From positions 20,163,760-20,227,759 of the forward strand of contig CM055191.1 of assembly GCA_029224185.1 (NCBI GenBank): DNA of 64,000 nt, given 5' to 3'. Numbering within the stretch: position 1 is the first letter of the stretch; the number at the start of each line of letters is the position of its first letter. Under the pieces are notes generated by a model, which saw only the letters and a list, made by a program, of their open reading frames with translations, did not search any database and was not told the origin of the DNA. This document shows positions 1 through 13,080 of this stretch, one piece after another. The position numbers were made by a program, and so were the translations under genes. Source of the DNA: Karalla daura (Eukaryota; Chordata; Actinopteri; Chaetodontiformes; Leiognathidae).

Positions 1-217
1 GTGTACGTGTTTTTGTGTGTGTATGTGAATGTGTGTGTCTATGTGCGTATGTGTGTTTGTGTGTGTGTGTGTGTGTGTAAGAGAGAGCGAGAGAGAATGT
101 GTGGTTATGAAAGTGTGATTATGAATGTGCAGACAATGTGCAGGCATGCCTTTGTGTCAGCTTGAGTTTGTGTGTGCATGTGAGGTTGAGTGTGTGTGTG
201 AGCGAGAGAGAGAGAGA
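1..217. repeat. GT- and GA-rich low-complexity DNA
   Basis: Imperfect GT repeat occupies roughly 1-78, followed by GA repeat at 79-96, then a second GT-to-GA transition at about 191-217. No gene is visible in it. Confidence 0.9.
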
Positions 218-1659
218 CTATGTGGTAATTTCAACAATATGAAGAGCTTTTGCCCGTGGAATTAAAACTATTGGCTGCAGGCGATGCTTGTACTCCTAAG
301 TCTCTTGACCTGGAGGCTCCAGACTGCTGCGATCTTCTTCCAGAGGATATTCTGTGGCCTCCACAGGCTGTTCTGGTTGCTGTGCCGAATTCTCAGCTCC
401 AGGCTCTCTGGCAGAAGCCTGGGCCGTGCACATGTCGAGGTTGCATCCTGTCTGCAAACTCTGTCACAGTGTAGGGCATGTGTCAAATCAGAAAGGGGCA
501 AGTTGTTGGCACTGGTAGACAGTTGTTCTTCCCAACACAGGCTTCCCAAACCACAAATCCCCTCTCAGAGAGTCTTCTCAGCCAGAAGGAACAGGCTTAC
601 CCCACACAAGGTCTGGGGCCTAATTACAAAAAGGAGGAAAAACCAGAATTGGCTACTGATTGAGCTTCCTGGGTGAATGTTAATGGCAACCACAGAGGGG
701 TATTTTATATCCTGAGAGGGATGCATCAGAGACTGGGAGCGTGTGCAAGTAGGGAAGGGGTTGAATAAAGCTTTACATGGGTTTACAACTACATGCAAGT
801 TCTAACATGTCGTTTTATTCCATACGCATTGTTTGACATCCCATTGTGTACAATGGCATGATACTATCCTGGAATGATAAACATTTCACAATGGTGCTGG
901 TGTAAAATGAGTCCCAAGGCACTGTGCCAAACCTCATTCCAACTGGGAACAATGGGACACATATTCCACCATGCAGTTATACTCACAGTTGCAATGACAA
1001 CTACTTCCTTTTCTCGATTACCCACATACCACACAATGTTGCATCCCGCACTGTACCTAAGTAAACTTGTAACAAGACCTAAGACAAATAACAGGCATTT
1101 TCAAGCACCTGATAAGATTAGCTTTGCATAAAGGCTGAAACACACTGAGTAGTTTTGTCTTCTAAATGTGTTCTTCTGCTTAAAAGTTCACGTATATTAT
1201 ATTGCACGTATATTAATATGTCTTCTATCAATATATCACAATACAACTCTACCAGGACTGATCCTAATTTATTGTGAGAATTTTTTCTGCCTGTCATTCT
1301 AATGTGGTCTGTTTTTTGCTCCTTTGACATCGGTTAAGGATTTGAGATTAGATCTGCTCACTGTTCATGTTTGACTCATCTGTCTTCTACCTGTTACAGT
1401 CGGAGGCAGCACGTACAAATTCCAGAGCATTTTTGTCTAACTCTAACAGCATGTTTTCCTTTTTAGTAATCTCCAACAAATTTGTTATTAATTACATCCA
1501 TATGTGCTCATGAGAGCCGCAGTCATGCATGTTTGAATTTATCAGCTGGCTGGTTCCTCTGTCCTCATGGTAGCCATTTGTCTCTGCAGCTGTCTCTGGG
1601 GTGTTTGGTCACTGTTAATTTCCCTAACTATGATAACTGGCAAACAATACAGAGTTTAA
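218..1659. other. Spacer with no recognised gene
   Basis: Only short open frames without recognisable domains occur on either strand, the longest about 130 codons. I see no splice-bounded coding pattern, RNA gene or well-formed repeat here. Confidence 0.5.
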
Positions 1660-1664
1660 ACACA

Positions 1665-1713
<49 letters not shown>

Positions 1714-1718
1714 ACACA
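1660..1718. repeat. CA microsatellite
   Basis: A (CA)n run interrupted by two TA units. Open frames through it encode only His/Thr or Cys/Val runs and are artefacts. Confidence 0.97.
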
Positions 1719-2078
1719 ATGACTCCCATTGACTCAGCCTGGCGTTTGTTAGGTGTAAATGATGCCATTGGTGAAGGAGGCTTCGAGCCGACATGTGCAG
1801 GACACGTTGTGGTCTGCTGCCTCTGACTGAGCTGTTTTCTCCACTGGTCACTTGCCACTTGTGCTTGCAGCATAGTAAAGTGACAGTATTACATCCTCTC
1901 TCACTTATATCAAGTCAAAGTCCATCACTCTCTTCCCCTGTGATGAGATCTGTAATAGACACAACAACATACCATACACCCTCTGTTGTGGAAGATAAGG
2001 GGGAATTTTCAAGTAGCCTCTTCCATTGGATAGGAATGAACTCTACCGTGTTATTGCCACATGCAATTTCATGTGCGG

Positions 2079-2079
<1 letters not shown>

Positions 2080-2126
<47 letters not shown>

Positions 2127-2156
2127 ACACACATACACACACACACACACACACAC
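2080..2156. repeat. CA microsatellite
   Basis: A (CA)n run of about 77 bp with two internal TA interruptions. Confidence 0.97.
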
Positions 2157-5100
2157 TTACGTATGTACCACTGGGTCCTCGTGTCTCACACAGACACACG
2201 CACATTCTTGTCAGTGTAAACTTGGCAGGCTAGCGATGCTACCATCTGCTTGTGGGGAGATGGATATGGCTGGTGGACAACCACAAACAACCAAGGTAAT
2301 AGTGATGGGTTCCACTCAGTCTCTATCTCCCAGACAGCAGTAGACTCCTCATTCCACAGCGCTTGGCCTTTGTACAACATGGGCCACGGCACAACGACAA
2401 AGTGCTTCTCCAGTTCGCTGGCAGCTACTGTAACATTTCTCAGACATTTACGTAGTTGTGTGTAAACCAAAACAGAATATCTTATTCACGCAGATCTTAC
2501 CCATGTAAATCTTGGAGTCAGTTTCCGACAATACTTCCAGGTAGGGATTTTTAAAGAAATGCTAATTGGGGGAGAGCTCTGCATGTAGAGGATTCTTTGG
2601 TCTTGGAGACACATAAAGTAAGGAACAGACACGCAGAGAGAAAGCTTTAACTGTGAGGTATAGCCAGAGGACTAATAGGAAAACAGAATAACAAAGTAAA
2701 AGAACTCAGTTTATGAGTTGGGTCCTCAACCAAATGAATAGCTACAAGCCAAGCCAGGGTATAAAAGGCTTCGACTACAAAACCATTACCTATGGCAGCA
2801 TTTTAATGGACACTTTGTTCATCTGGACTGTGGACAGCAGAAAATCTTAATTATGCATTTCTCTATTTCAGGAACACTAAAACATCCAGATATTTATAGA
2901 GCCACTAATGAGACTTATTAAATCTGGTTTTGAGTGATTACATTTAAGTTTCAGGCGTTCGTCCAACATCATGTTTTTTCAATCTAGTATACAGTAGGTG
3001 TAAATTCTCACAAATAAATCATTATATTTCCCATATTAAATGACAGAGTTGATGATCTAAAAATTGTGGTTGCCCCTGTGACCTTCCCTCGGTATTAGTG
3101 TTGGCTTAGGCTTGCAGGTTTTCCTTCAGAGCCAAACCATAGAGTCTAATTCCACCACATATTCCTCCTAGGTCAAAGTGGGATCTTTCACATGAAAACA
3201 CATTATGTAGGTGCTGCATAGAGGACCTCCACAGTCAGGCCCCATTCCACGGACTGCAACGCATTGCGTATTGAATTGCACTGTGTGGAAAGCGTAATGC
3301 ATTACAGTCAATACGCTGGCACCGATCCATTTTGTCCATTTTTAATTATTCATCAGCCATGCATCAGAAGCAGCACACAGAAGGAATAATTACAAGCACA
3401 TTGTAGGCACAACAGACATCTCACGGTGTTGTTCGTATTCAAGTATGCCTCTACAGGTTACGTGGCCATTTGCAGGAGTGTATTCAAGACTATCTTTTTT
3501 TTTCCAGATCACTCCACACATCTTGCTCAACACCCAAACAATTCCACATTTTACCAGTAGTGGAAAGTAACAAAGAACATTTATTCCAGTATTGCAGGTT
3601 TGAGCATCTTGGACTTAACGTGACTTTTTCCATTCACTGCTACTTAATACATATTTTTTTCCATTTCTACATACAGTGGAACTGTTGTCTCTTCCACTAC
3701 ACAATGTTCAAGATAAAATTCAAAGTAAGGAAAAAGAAAAGCAGGATGAGCTCATGTATAAAATCACAGCATAAAAGTTTTCGGGAGCTCTCAACTGTTT
3801 TGGCCTGTGACCTTTTATGTAAAGTTTGTGTCTAGTGTGGGGGCCCCTTGACACATTCTGATGGGTTGTGTTGGGAAAGAGCTACTTTGTACAATATGTC
3901 ATTCCACCACGTCTGAGGCAAAACTGTTCCGATTCAGCCACGCTCAAAGGCGAGGGGGAAATTCCAACATGGGAAAGATGTGGGGGGAGCAGCGAGTCCA
4001 AGTTTACTGGCAGTTTAGGATTTCAGTTTTAGGCAAAGACAAAAAAAGAATAAAAAAAGGGGGGAAATTGGAGAGCAATCACAAAAAATACTTTGTAATG
4101 CCTTTTTAGACCCTGTTATCATTGTAGACATAGCCTGTGACCCCATTTTTTTCTATTCAAGGAGATTCTTGAAGACATTTCATCTCTTAGCCAAGAAGCT
4201 TCTCCATTTTCTACGAACATAAACCACCTGTTCATGAAGTGGGACTGGGTCCAGGGAGACCACCTACACCTGAAAATTCTGTCAGTGCCTTACAGCCTCT
4301 GCTATACAGTTTTTTTTCTTTTTAATCAGGAAGGTTCTAGGTTGACTTGCATCACACTGGATTTAGAAGCTACTGTATGCATCAGCACATCCAAAGTATT
4401 ATCATCCACAGCACAGCAAACAGAAAGAGGAGATCAGATTCCTCTTCAAGCTATCGAATTCTGCAAGGTCCAATGAAGTTTACCCTCTCTATCACGACCG
4501 TCTAGCTCAATACTCTCAATTGCCACTGCCTGCTCACATTAAGCGCACTGTATCATACAGCAGCACAACACTTGTAAAGATCTGGGTGAGTAATATAGAT
4601 CACTTTCTGGACAGTGCGTGTGCATCGGGGGGGTAAGGTTACCTTTGTGGTGACTATTTGTCAATAGTTTCCTCTGCAAGGTTTCTGCAAAGTTTTTCTT
4701 TCTCTTTGGAAAATAATCATTGGCGCAAATTTGTTTTGTTGCGCACGCTATGATTCAGTCCAGGATTGAGAGCAGTCAGGTTTCTTTGTAGCCCAAATTG
4801 GGCTATTTTTCCTTTGAGACTGTCTCAGCGAGTGGGATTAAAACCCCAAGACCATTAAATTCCTTGACAGAGAGCATTATTGTTTTGCCATCGTGCGTCA
4901 ACACTCTTATGGTTCTTATTTTCTTTTGAAACATTGTTGGAGCGCTATCAAACCCTTGAAGGAGTAGCGCCTGCAAATCTACCTGAATGCTTGGTGGGCT
5001 TGGACCTTGTCCTCCTCTGAATTACAATTAGAACAGATGGGTGCACAAGCGTGGATTGTTGGATACTGTATCTGCATTTCAAAAGCTAAGCTTAACCCCT

Positions 5101-6437
5101 GATGCTGCCAGAGCATTTGTAAGGAGTGGGCAAATGGGTTGGACTTTATCAGTGCTGGGACACTGAGTAAAAGTGGTATTGAAGAAAGCGTTCTTACCTT
5201 TGTATTCAAAGGATTAAATGAACCAGTGGTGGTTCTTCAGAGCTCAGGCGAGTCCCTGGAGATTAATGCACCAGGAAACATTGCACAGACACACACAGCA
5301 ACCATTATTCAAACTGACAGACCCAGAGCTGGCACTTTAGGGACATAAATAACTCTCCATGGTGATACATACCATCTCATTACTTTTCCTCAACACTACT
5401 ACTGATGTCATTGCCATCGACAGGCCAATAAGAGGGCTACGAGGATTATTATTACCAAATCCTCTTCCAGGGTTGGATCGACCGTTCCTTGTCTGTTAAC
5501 AGTAAAATAAGGAAACCGAATGGTCCATCATCAAGAGGCAGGGAAGCAGTGATTTGTTCGTGGCCATCCAGTCCAGCCTGCACCAAATCATCCAGAACAG
5601 ATGTCCTGCTCCAGCTCGCTGGCATCCCAGCCCACCCTTCTCTCCGCTTGTTGGCTGGCTGCAGAGTCTGGGAATCAGGGATGCTGTCACTCATCATCAG
5701 CCAGTCAAGTGGGAAGCCAGAGCTTTACATGGATGCCATAGTAGAGCGGGTTAGAATGACAGCAAGCCAATGGCTCGGAATTCGCTGCTTATTTTTAGTA
5801 ATGGCAAATGCACTCAAGAGGTTGAAGTGTTGTTTCAGAAATGTACAGTTTACTGTTTTTCTTCTTATTGACCATCATAGTCTCTTTGTTTTGTTATCAT
5901 GATAACATTTCGGTCAGCTCTTGTGCTGCTAGACATCTGCATAGTGGATTTATGTGCTGACATATTGAATGGGATGTATAATAACCAAGGTCACTCTACA
6001 ATTTTGCTTGTAAACTCAAAAATGCCCTGGGTTGAAATACAAATAAACTCTATTCTAAACACAGCCAATGTGCTGGAAGTGGCGCTTTTCACACTACATT
6101 TGTATTTTCACACATTGAAATCAAGCATAAGCCCAGCAGTTTTGCTTGCTGGAACATTTTCCAAGTTTTGCAGCAGTTGACTGAAAGAAACCACATTTTC
6201 TCCCAAAGTTTATGTGCCCTCATTTTGGGGGATTTTAGCCCTCTATGGAGGCTTCCAGAGGGTATACAAATGTTATTTAAACTGCGTGTGTAATTTGTTA
6301 CCTTGATAATAACTACAATTGCTAAAGCTTGTTTTTTTTTCTCTAATAAAAGTACAGAGGTTTTCATTTATGTGTTGGACCATTGCATATCGCAATATCC
6401 TGATTATCCTACCCACGTTTTACCCGAAGAGTGTCAC
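2157..6437. other. Spacer with no recognised gene
   Basis: AT-rich unique-looking DNA. All open frames are short and resemble no family I know. A small cluster of inverted motifs lies at 3266-3316 (see findings). I see no RNA gene or clear transposon terminus. Confidence 0.5.
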
Positions 6438-6655
6438 ACAGGTCAGCTGGTGCCTATCCCATCAGTCATAAGGTGAAGGTAAGAAACACATTCATGACAA
6501 ATTACCAGTCTTTTGGAGGGCACACACAAACACCATTCACTGTCACACTCACACCTCGGGGCAATTTAGAGTTTCCAATCTACCTAAACATGCATGCTTT
6601 TGGACTGTGGGAGGAAACCAACCAGAGTGCCTGGGGAAAAACCACATAAACACAG
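6438..6655 (-). mobile_element. Degenerate fish SINE-like repeat
   Basis: Reading the minus strand gives hallmarks of an abundant fish interspersed repeat. There is a stretch meaning 'cctcccacagtccaaa', then 'ctaaattgcc', then a GTGTGAGTGTGACAGTGAATGG-like stretch, and finally 'gggataggcaccagctgacc'. The same order of blocks recurs near 11.5, 54.2 and 58.5 kb. The copy is old and truncated at its tRNA-like 5' end. The name of the repeat family cannot be fixed by eye. Confidence 0.7.
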
Positions 6656-9600
6656 AGAGAACACGATGCATGAACATGAACATAAACAAATTCAGAGGAC
6701 ATGAAAACTTTGATGTTTGTGATGCAGCAGATGAAAGATAAATTGAGAATAAAACAGAGAAAAAACAAGGAGTTAACAGTGGGAGACTCAAATCAAGTAG
6801 AGGATGAAAAAGATTAGACAAATACACACATGCACACACACACATATACAGACTCACACAAAACAATAATGAAATTGGCAGTTCATACACATGGAGGCTT
6901 CCTTGCACGAAAATGAGTGCACTCCAGCTTTGAAAACTACACCGCAGATGCTCTGAATGAGACCCTGTGGGAGTTTTATGGCACTGTCCAGTCCAGTGAG
7001 GCAGGAGGGGAAGACAGCCCTGCCAGCCTAAGGAGTCCCAGCGGCCGACATTAATCGTCATTTAATTGAATTCAGTGTCACGACTGACATCAGATTTAAG
7101 AGCAGCGATGCAATATTTAAAAGCCTGCTCGATGTTACGTTAAAGTGGTCGGGATCGCAGCCTCCGCCCAACAGGTCTAGGAAGAAAATTCAAATATGTT
7201 ATTTACAACAGCGAGCGTGGTTCTTCAGGGCCTCATCCTTTAAACATCACAGGATGACTGGTGTAACTACAAGCTGTCGTACACCGCCCCTGTGAACTTG
7301 GTGATACTTCACCTCGTGTCCCATTTGTTACTCACTCTGCTGCTTCAGGCTGTAGCTGACTGTACGCAGAGCTACTTGGAGTCGTGCTTAAATAACGATA
7401 ACGGTAACCTGACCTTCTGGCTTTGGCTGAGCAAGGAGTCAAAGAGAGTATCAGCTGATGGGACGAGAAACATATCCCAAGTCATATCAACATTCATCTG
7501 ATGTACTTGGAAGTTGAGCAGAGGTTCCATCGCATAGGAATCTTTATGCAATGCCTGCGTGTCAGCTGGTCCTGGGCTTCATGCACGTCGAACATTAATT
7601 CCTATAATGGACACCTCTATAGCCGTATCCATTTCATATATATCCTTCAGAGATGATATACTGATGCACTGCGCAGCACAGTATGTTCTTGTTTCGGTCT
7701 GCACGAGAAGGCCCGAGACCAGCCCGATTCACTTCCTGTTCCACGGAGGAATCAATTCAGCAGCTGTCATAGCACTTCAATAAATCTGAAAGCTCAATGC
7801 AGGAAATGTCGTGCTGACACGGATCGCTGTTTAAAGATCCAACATGATTTTACTGCGACTCTGCTGACATATTTTCTACTAACAATGGGCGTCAAAGCCA
7901 GACCGACCTGTGGACATTGTATTCATACATTCTTGGAAAAAACCTTGAATATTTCCATGAATAAACACTCTGGGTCACAATGTGAGCATGTGAGCATGGC
8001 GTCCTCGCTGTAGTTTTTCTGTCTTTATTTCTTACAGTGCACGTCCAGGTCCTGGCTGACTGACCAAACCATTGTCCACTATTAAACTCACACCCTTGGA
8101 GCCACACGATTTGATCAGACAGCTCTTTTTCTTCACTGGGGCTTGGCACTCGTGCCATATATGCACTGAGCACACTGATCACGGTGGTCCCACAAACACA
8201 TCAGTCGTTATGGTAATAATGGTGAAAAATATCCCAGCTGGACATGAGGAGAGACATGGCAGTTATATGGTGTGAGTTTAGGCAATGTTTTTAATAACCA
8301 AATCCCAAACCCAATTCTGTGTGAGGCATGACATCTAACTGTGAATTTAAGACTTTGAGCTCTCCATGAGTGAGATCAGTTCACATTAAATTGCCGCTGA
8401 TAGAACTTGATTAGTGAAGAAAATCACGCTATACAGCACAACAAGCAGATCGAGAGTAAAACTTTTAGGTGATCTTTAGGCTTGTCCTATCAATTTAGGA
8501 TTTTAAAACACATTTACACCTACTTCTTGGGACTTCGTAAGGATTTTTCTTGGGGAAAAAAATCGATGCAACAGGCAAACAATAAGCACAGTGAAATTAC
8601 CTGCATTTATCAGGCTGCAATACCAGAGCAGACAGTTTATGAAAAAAAAGAAAGAAATATCTGTTTTCCTGTTGTTGAATTCACATTAGGAGACAAATAA
8701 TCGAGAATTTCTTGTGGACAGCGCTTGACAGTGTTTTCCCTGAGTCAGCAACTCTCAAAACACAGTTTCCAGCTGGGATGCATTTGCTCATAGGCACGTT
8801 TTATTCTGGAGGAAAGAGATCAGTAAAAAGAAAATATTTTAATGGATCACTCGATGTACAAGTCAAATCATTTATTATCGTTAGGATGATGAATCCAATA
8901 CTAACTCTGGCAAATGTGTGTGAGGCTCTATTGCCATGCCATGCTGGAGATAAATCACACAGGGACTGAAAACAGTGACTTGCTGGTACTGCTGAAGGAA
9001 AAAGTCTTCGGATCACCTGAGTAACGATGATTGTTGTCTATGATGATGTACAAAATGTCATGTTATTATCAATTACTTTGGACCCAATTTGGACCCAAGT
9101 GGGGGATGGAGTGACAACCATCGTCCTTATAATAACAAAGTAAAACCTGGTAACAGCAGTCACAAGCTGTCAATTTTTTTTCCTTTAGCCACTTGTGGGA
9201 TGCTTGATGGACACTTCACGTATCTTCATGTGCATCGCTGTGGCGGGGAACCTTTCAACCTGAAAGTGTTCTAAAACAAAGCTGGTGAATAAATACACTG
9301 TGGTGGAGAGAGATGCAGGAACGATCTGACCTGTTCCAGTTGTGTGTGTGAGAATGTGCTTCGGGTCTCCATGTCAAATTTGACTCCTGGAGAGTGCTTG
9401 GCTCAAACGTGAAAGGCTCTAAGTTACTAAACAGAGCCATTAGTGTTTGGTAGACGAGTGGTCTGGCCTGAGAACCTTGCTGAGCGGCAGGGGTCCTGTG
9501 GTAGGAAGTCGTGGTCTGTAGAAGGCAGGCAAGGGGCTTGGGAAGCGTGAAGCCCAATGCATATGGGCCGCTTGGCTGGACCATTGTATGAAAGAGATAG

Positions 9601-10257
9601 GATGTCTGGGAAAATATGTGAATATTTTGGATTCATCGCATTTACCGACCGCAGAGGACACCGAATCTCACTGTCCATCTTCCTGCTGCAGTCCTCCTGA
9701 CAAGCATAACTAGGAAATCACTTCTGTGTGTATGCAAATGTTATTTCATCCTCTCCTATGTGCTTTCTTTTAAGCTTTTTCCAGAGAATGACCAAAATGG
9801 GAGTTGAGAATTTATAACGAAGGTAGTGTATGTATTGTATATCATCCAACAGGATATGTGACTGTTAATGTACCATTTACTGAACAGATTTATAAACTGC
9901 CTGACCCGTGCACAGTCATGGAGGAGAACAGAGCAGGTCAGAGCACCATTGTTTCCTGTTTATTTAAATGTTGGATCCTGCTGTAGCTGACACTGAAAAT
10001 GACCTGGCTGCTATTGAATGTCAGTAGAAAATTTATTTCATCATTGTTTGCAAGTCTTGGATTTTGTGAACTCATGACCATTGACTTTGGCTGAACATTG
10101 GGAAAAAGAGGCAAACATTTTGAAGTTTTTTTTGTCTTGTTTTTTTTTTTTTTCAGGTTCAGATCCAAGCTTTCACGAGTTGTTATCATCTGAGTGCCAT
10201 GGCCATCAAGACTCAATTTGACATTGCTTGAGGCAATCAGTTAAAGCTGAAATACTG
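6656..10257. other. Spacer with no recognised gene
   Basis: Contains a weak CA tract near 6829-6860 and a run of T at about 10,138-10,153. Short open frames show no domain. I see nothing else to annotate. Confidence 0.5.
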
Positions 10258-11217
10258 TTTGGGCCCGAGCAGCGAAACACTGCAAACCCTTAATGTATCT
10301 GCACTTTCATATTCTTATTTCTTTCTGTGCCAAAGTAAATCACATTTTAGAGCAGCTAAAGATGCTCAGAAACTCATAAAACATTGCACAAATCCGGGTT
10401 TTCATGTTCAGACACAAAGTAGTCTCTTACAGCACTACATTAAACCTAACAAGAGGTCAGCCAACTGAAGTTGTTTATCTTTGGTTGCCATTTTGGATCA
10501 TTTGCATGAACCTTATTTCATACAGAATGATGGGAGCGATGATAATATCTGCTTCAAATTTGGTCACTGCCATCATAACATCTTTGACACAAAAAGCTGC
10601 TCAAAACTTTAGCCACACACACACCAAGGTGTGTGTGTGGCTAAGTTGCTTTATCTACATTATTCAACATTATTGAATCCAAACTTAGCATGTATGTTGA
10701 TACAACATCCAAATGCCATTTTACTTATAGCGCTCCCTGTTGTTAATGGGAAATAGCATGTTTGATGTATCAATGTATTTTTGCGAACTGGTTTATCATA
10801 TTCCCCTCAAACTTGGTCAACAAAACCTCAAAAGCTTGATGATGCGCTATTGTGAAGATTGTGAGTTTTTGGGTGTGCTGTGGCACGCAGTTGTCACAAC
10901 TCAAACATACTTTGTCCAATTAGCTCTAAACTTAATGTCACATTAGTCCAGCAGCTCTCTCTACAATTTGTAGATGAAGAGGCCCTTTCAGTGCACTTTG
11001 CCTTCATTCACAAAATTTGGTACACACAACTGTCATTTTAAGAGGTGGAGGCTGGCTTCCATCAAGTTTGTACTTCAGCTTTTTCCTGCTATGGAATATA
11101 AGTGGCAACACAGTTTTCCAAGCGCTCTTTGAATCTGGGATAAAGCATTACACAAAATTTTTGTACTTGCCCTCTGCTGTTAGCAGTGAAGGAACGGAAA
11201 TTAAAGTAACTCAGTGA
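10258..11217 (+). mobile_element. Degenerate fish interspersed repeat
   Basis: Several phrases resemble a widespread teleost repeat: a start near 'gggcccgagcagcgaaacac', a mid-element 'tagcgctccctgttgtt' (derived from a GCGCCCCCT-type motif), and 'cccctcaaacttggtcaa'. Together they suggest an old copy about 1 kb long. It contains a perfect CA/GT snap-back hairpin at 10,610-10,643. Class and exact ends are uncertain; comparison with a fish repeat library would settle both. Confidence 0.55.
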
Positions 11218-11537
11218 AACGTGAAGGTGTGAATGGTGGAGGATATTCCGTTATACATGGGTGCACACAAAAGTGCAGTCACACACGTACAGTCAAGGAA
11301 ACTATGAACTAAGGAAGCATCATTATGTGAGAATGTCAATGTTGTAAATGCTCTTCTTGTTGCCAGGCTTTGCGGCCAGCTCTATTGACTGGAAGAAGCA
11401 ACACCAAAACTCAACATTTGTTTGACCTTTAATGAAGCAAGCGCACACGTTAGAGTGCAGCGAGTGACATTTCATTTGCTTTCGGTTCAAATACAATCCA
11501 AACTTCTTCTGATTAATGATAATATTTTTCTGTGAGC

Positions 11538-11815
11538 ACACTCAGAGTGGCTCAGGGGCTCAGTGGGGAGCGCACAGTGAGAATGACTCAAGTTCAAGTC
11601 TCTTTAGTGGTTTTCTGTGCAGAGTTTGCACTGTGCAGAGTTTGCACGTTCTCCCTTTGTCCATGTCGGTTTTCCCTGTGTACTCCCCCAGTTTCCTCCC
11701 ATTGTTCAAAATTATACTAAATTAAGCTGATTCAAGACTAGAAATTGACCCTAGGTGTGTGCATATGAGCTTCTTTACACCACTGCATTAGCATCACGAA
11801 ATGGATGAATAAACA
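11538..11815 (+). mobile_element. Degenerate tRNA-derived SINE-like repeat
   Basis: The plus strand shows the consensus block order of the same repeat seen on the minus strand at 6.4 kb. It starts with a tRNA-like head containing 'ctcagtgggg' and a B-box-like 'gttcaagtc'. Next come 'gcagagtttgcacgttctccc', 'tactcccccagtttcctccca' (a shortened core), 'taggtgtgtgcatatgag', and a tail ending in 'aaatggatgaataaac'. The core carries a perfect 16-bp tandem duplication at 11,615-11,646. Confidence 0.75.
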
Positions 11816-12315
11816 AACTCCCACCTGTGAAAGGACTGAGACAATTTCTCGATGTTGCTAAATCACATCTCTGACATGTCTCTCACGTCTCTGACATGCG
11901 TTGAATATATTGTAAAGTCCCTTGGCTCAGTGATTTTATTCAAATTTTATCAAAAAGAAAAAAAAATCCTGTTGACAAAAGCACTGCTCTGTGCCATTTT
12001 TTGCAGTAAGGAATGTATGTAGCATCAAAGAACTTCAGGCCTAAAATATTACCTCAAACCACTCCATATGAAGTTCGGAGGTCAGACCAAGCACAGCCAC
12101 TAATGCCACCATGACCAACCAATCTGTCAAGCCATGCTCCGACAGGCATTCATACACAGACTAAGTATCAGACAGATTATATACAGTATGAAACTAGTTT
12201 AAATACATTTCTCACAAAATCTTCCCCTGGAGAAAACACAGAGCTGCAGCTTGGCAATAAGCGGGGAGTGGACCCCAGACTTGAGAGCCTTCAAGGGGGT
12301 GTCACATTATAGGTG

Positions 12316-12319
<4 letters not shown>

Positions 12320-12349
<30 letters not shown>

Positions 12350-12350
12350 T
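12320..12350. repeat. TA microsatellite
   Basis: A short run of alternating TA units, preceded by a T tract. Confidence 0.95.
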
Positions 12351-13053
12351 AAGTGAATATCAGAGTGGACATAACTGTATGTACCATACAGATCAACTCT
12401 CAGGAGTGTGATTTGTGAAATTTGTACTCCACTTATTCACATATTCAAGTGGACAAAAACCTTTTGATGACGTGGCGTCTCCACACTAGTACATCTGACC
12501 TCTCTCATCCCCTGTATGTATATGAGCTGTGGTTCTGGACAGAATCTGTACTTGCTTTGGAGAGGCCCCAGTAGTTATCACTTCAAACACATAACCATAT
12601 CTTTTTGCATCCAGGAGGGTTTTTTACCTGTGGTTGCGTGGACTTTCAACTCTGACAAAATCCCTCAAACCTAAGGGCAGCACGAAAAGCCAACCGCTAA
12701 TTTGTTTACTTTCGACAGCTCCGTTCCCTTTCATCTGATCTCTGTGTTTGCGGAGCTTCTGGCACCTAGAGGGAGTTTTCTTTGAGGTACGGGTCAGCCA
12801 GACTATCCTCATCACCCCTGTGGCTCATTGCAGCCACACTGGACGAGATGGGGGGAAAGAACCGAGCTGTGGTTCTGCATAATTTCTGCTGCACTGAAAC
12901 TGTGATATCTGTGGAATAACGGCTGTGGTGAGCGGTGAAACGGGGCCATGTATCAAATCCTGATTGATTTTATCATTACATCAGTCTTCCTGACTGTGCA
13001 TTGTCATTCCATGATGAAAGTCCTACCATTCACTCACCCGCCAGCCCGGAGAT

Positions 13054-13080
13054 GCACACACACATACACACACACACACA
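13054..13080. repeat. CA microsatellite
   Basis: A (CA)n tract of about 27 bp with one TA interruption. Confidence 0.95.
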
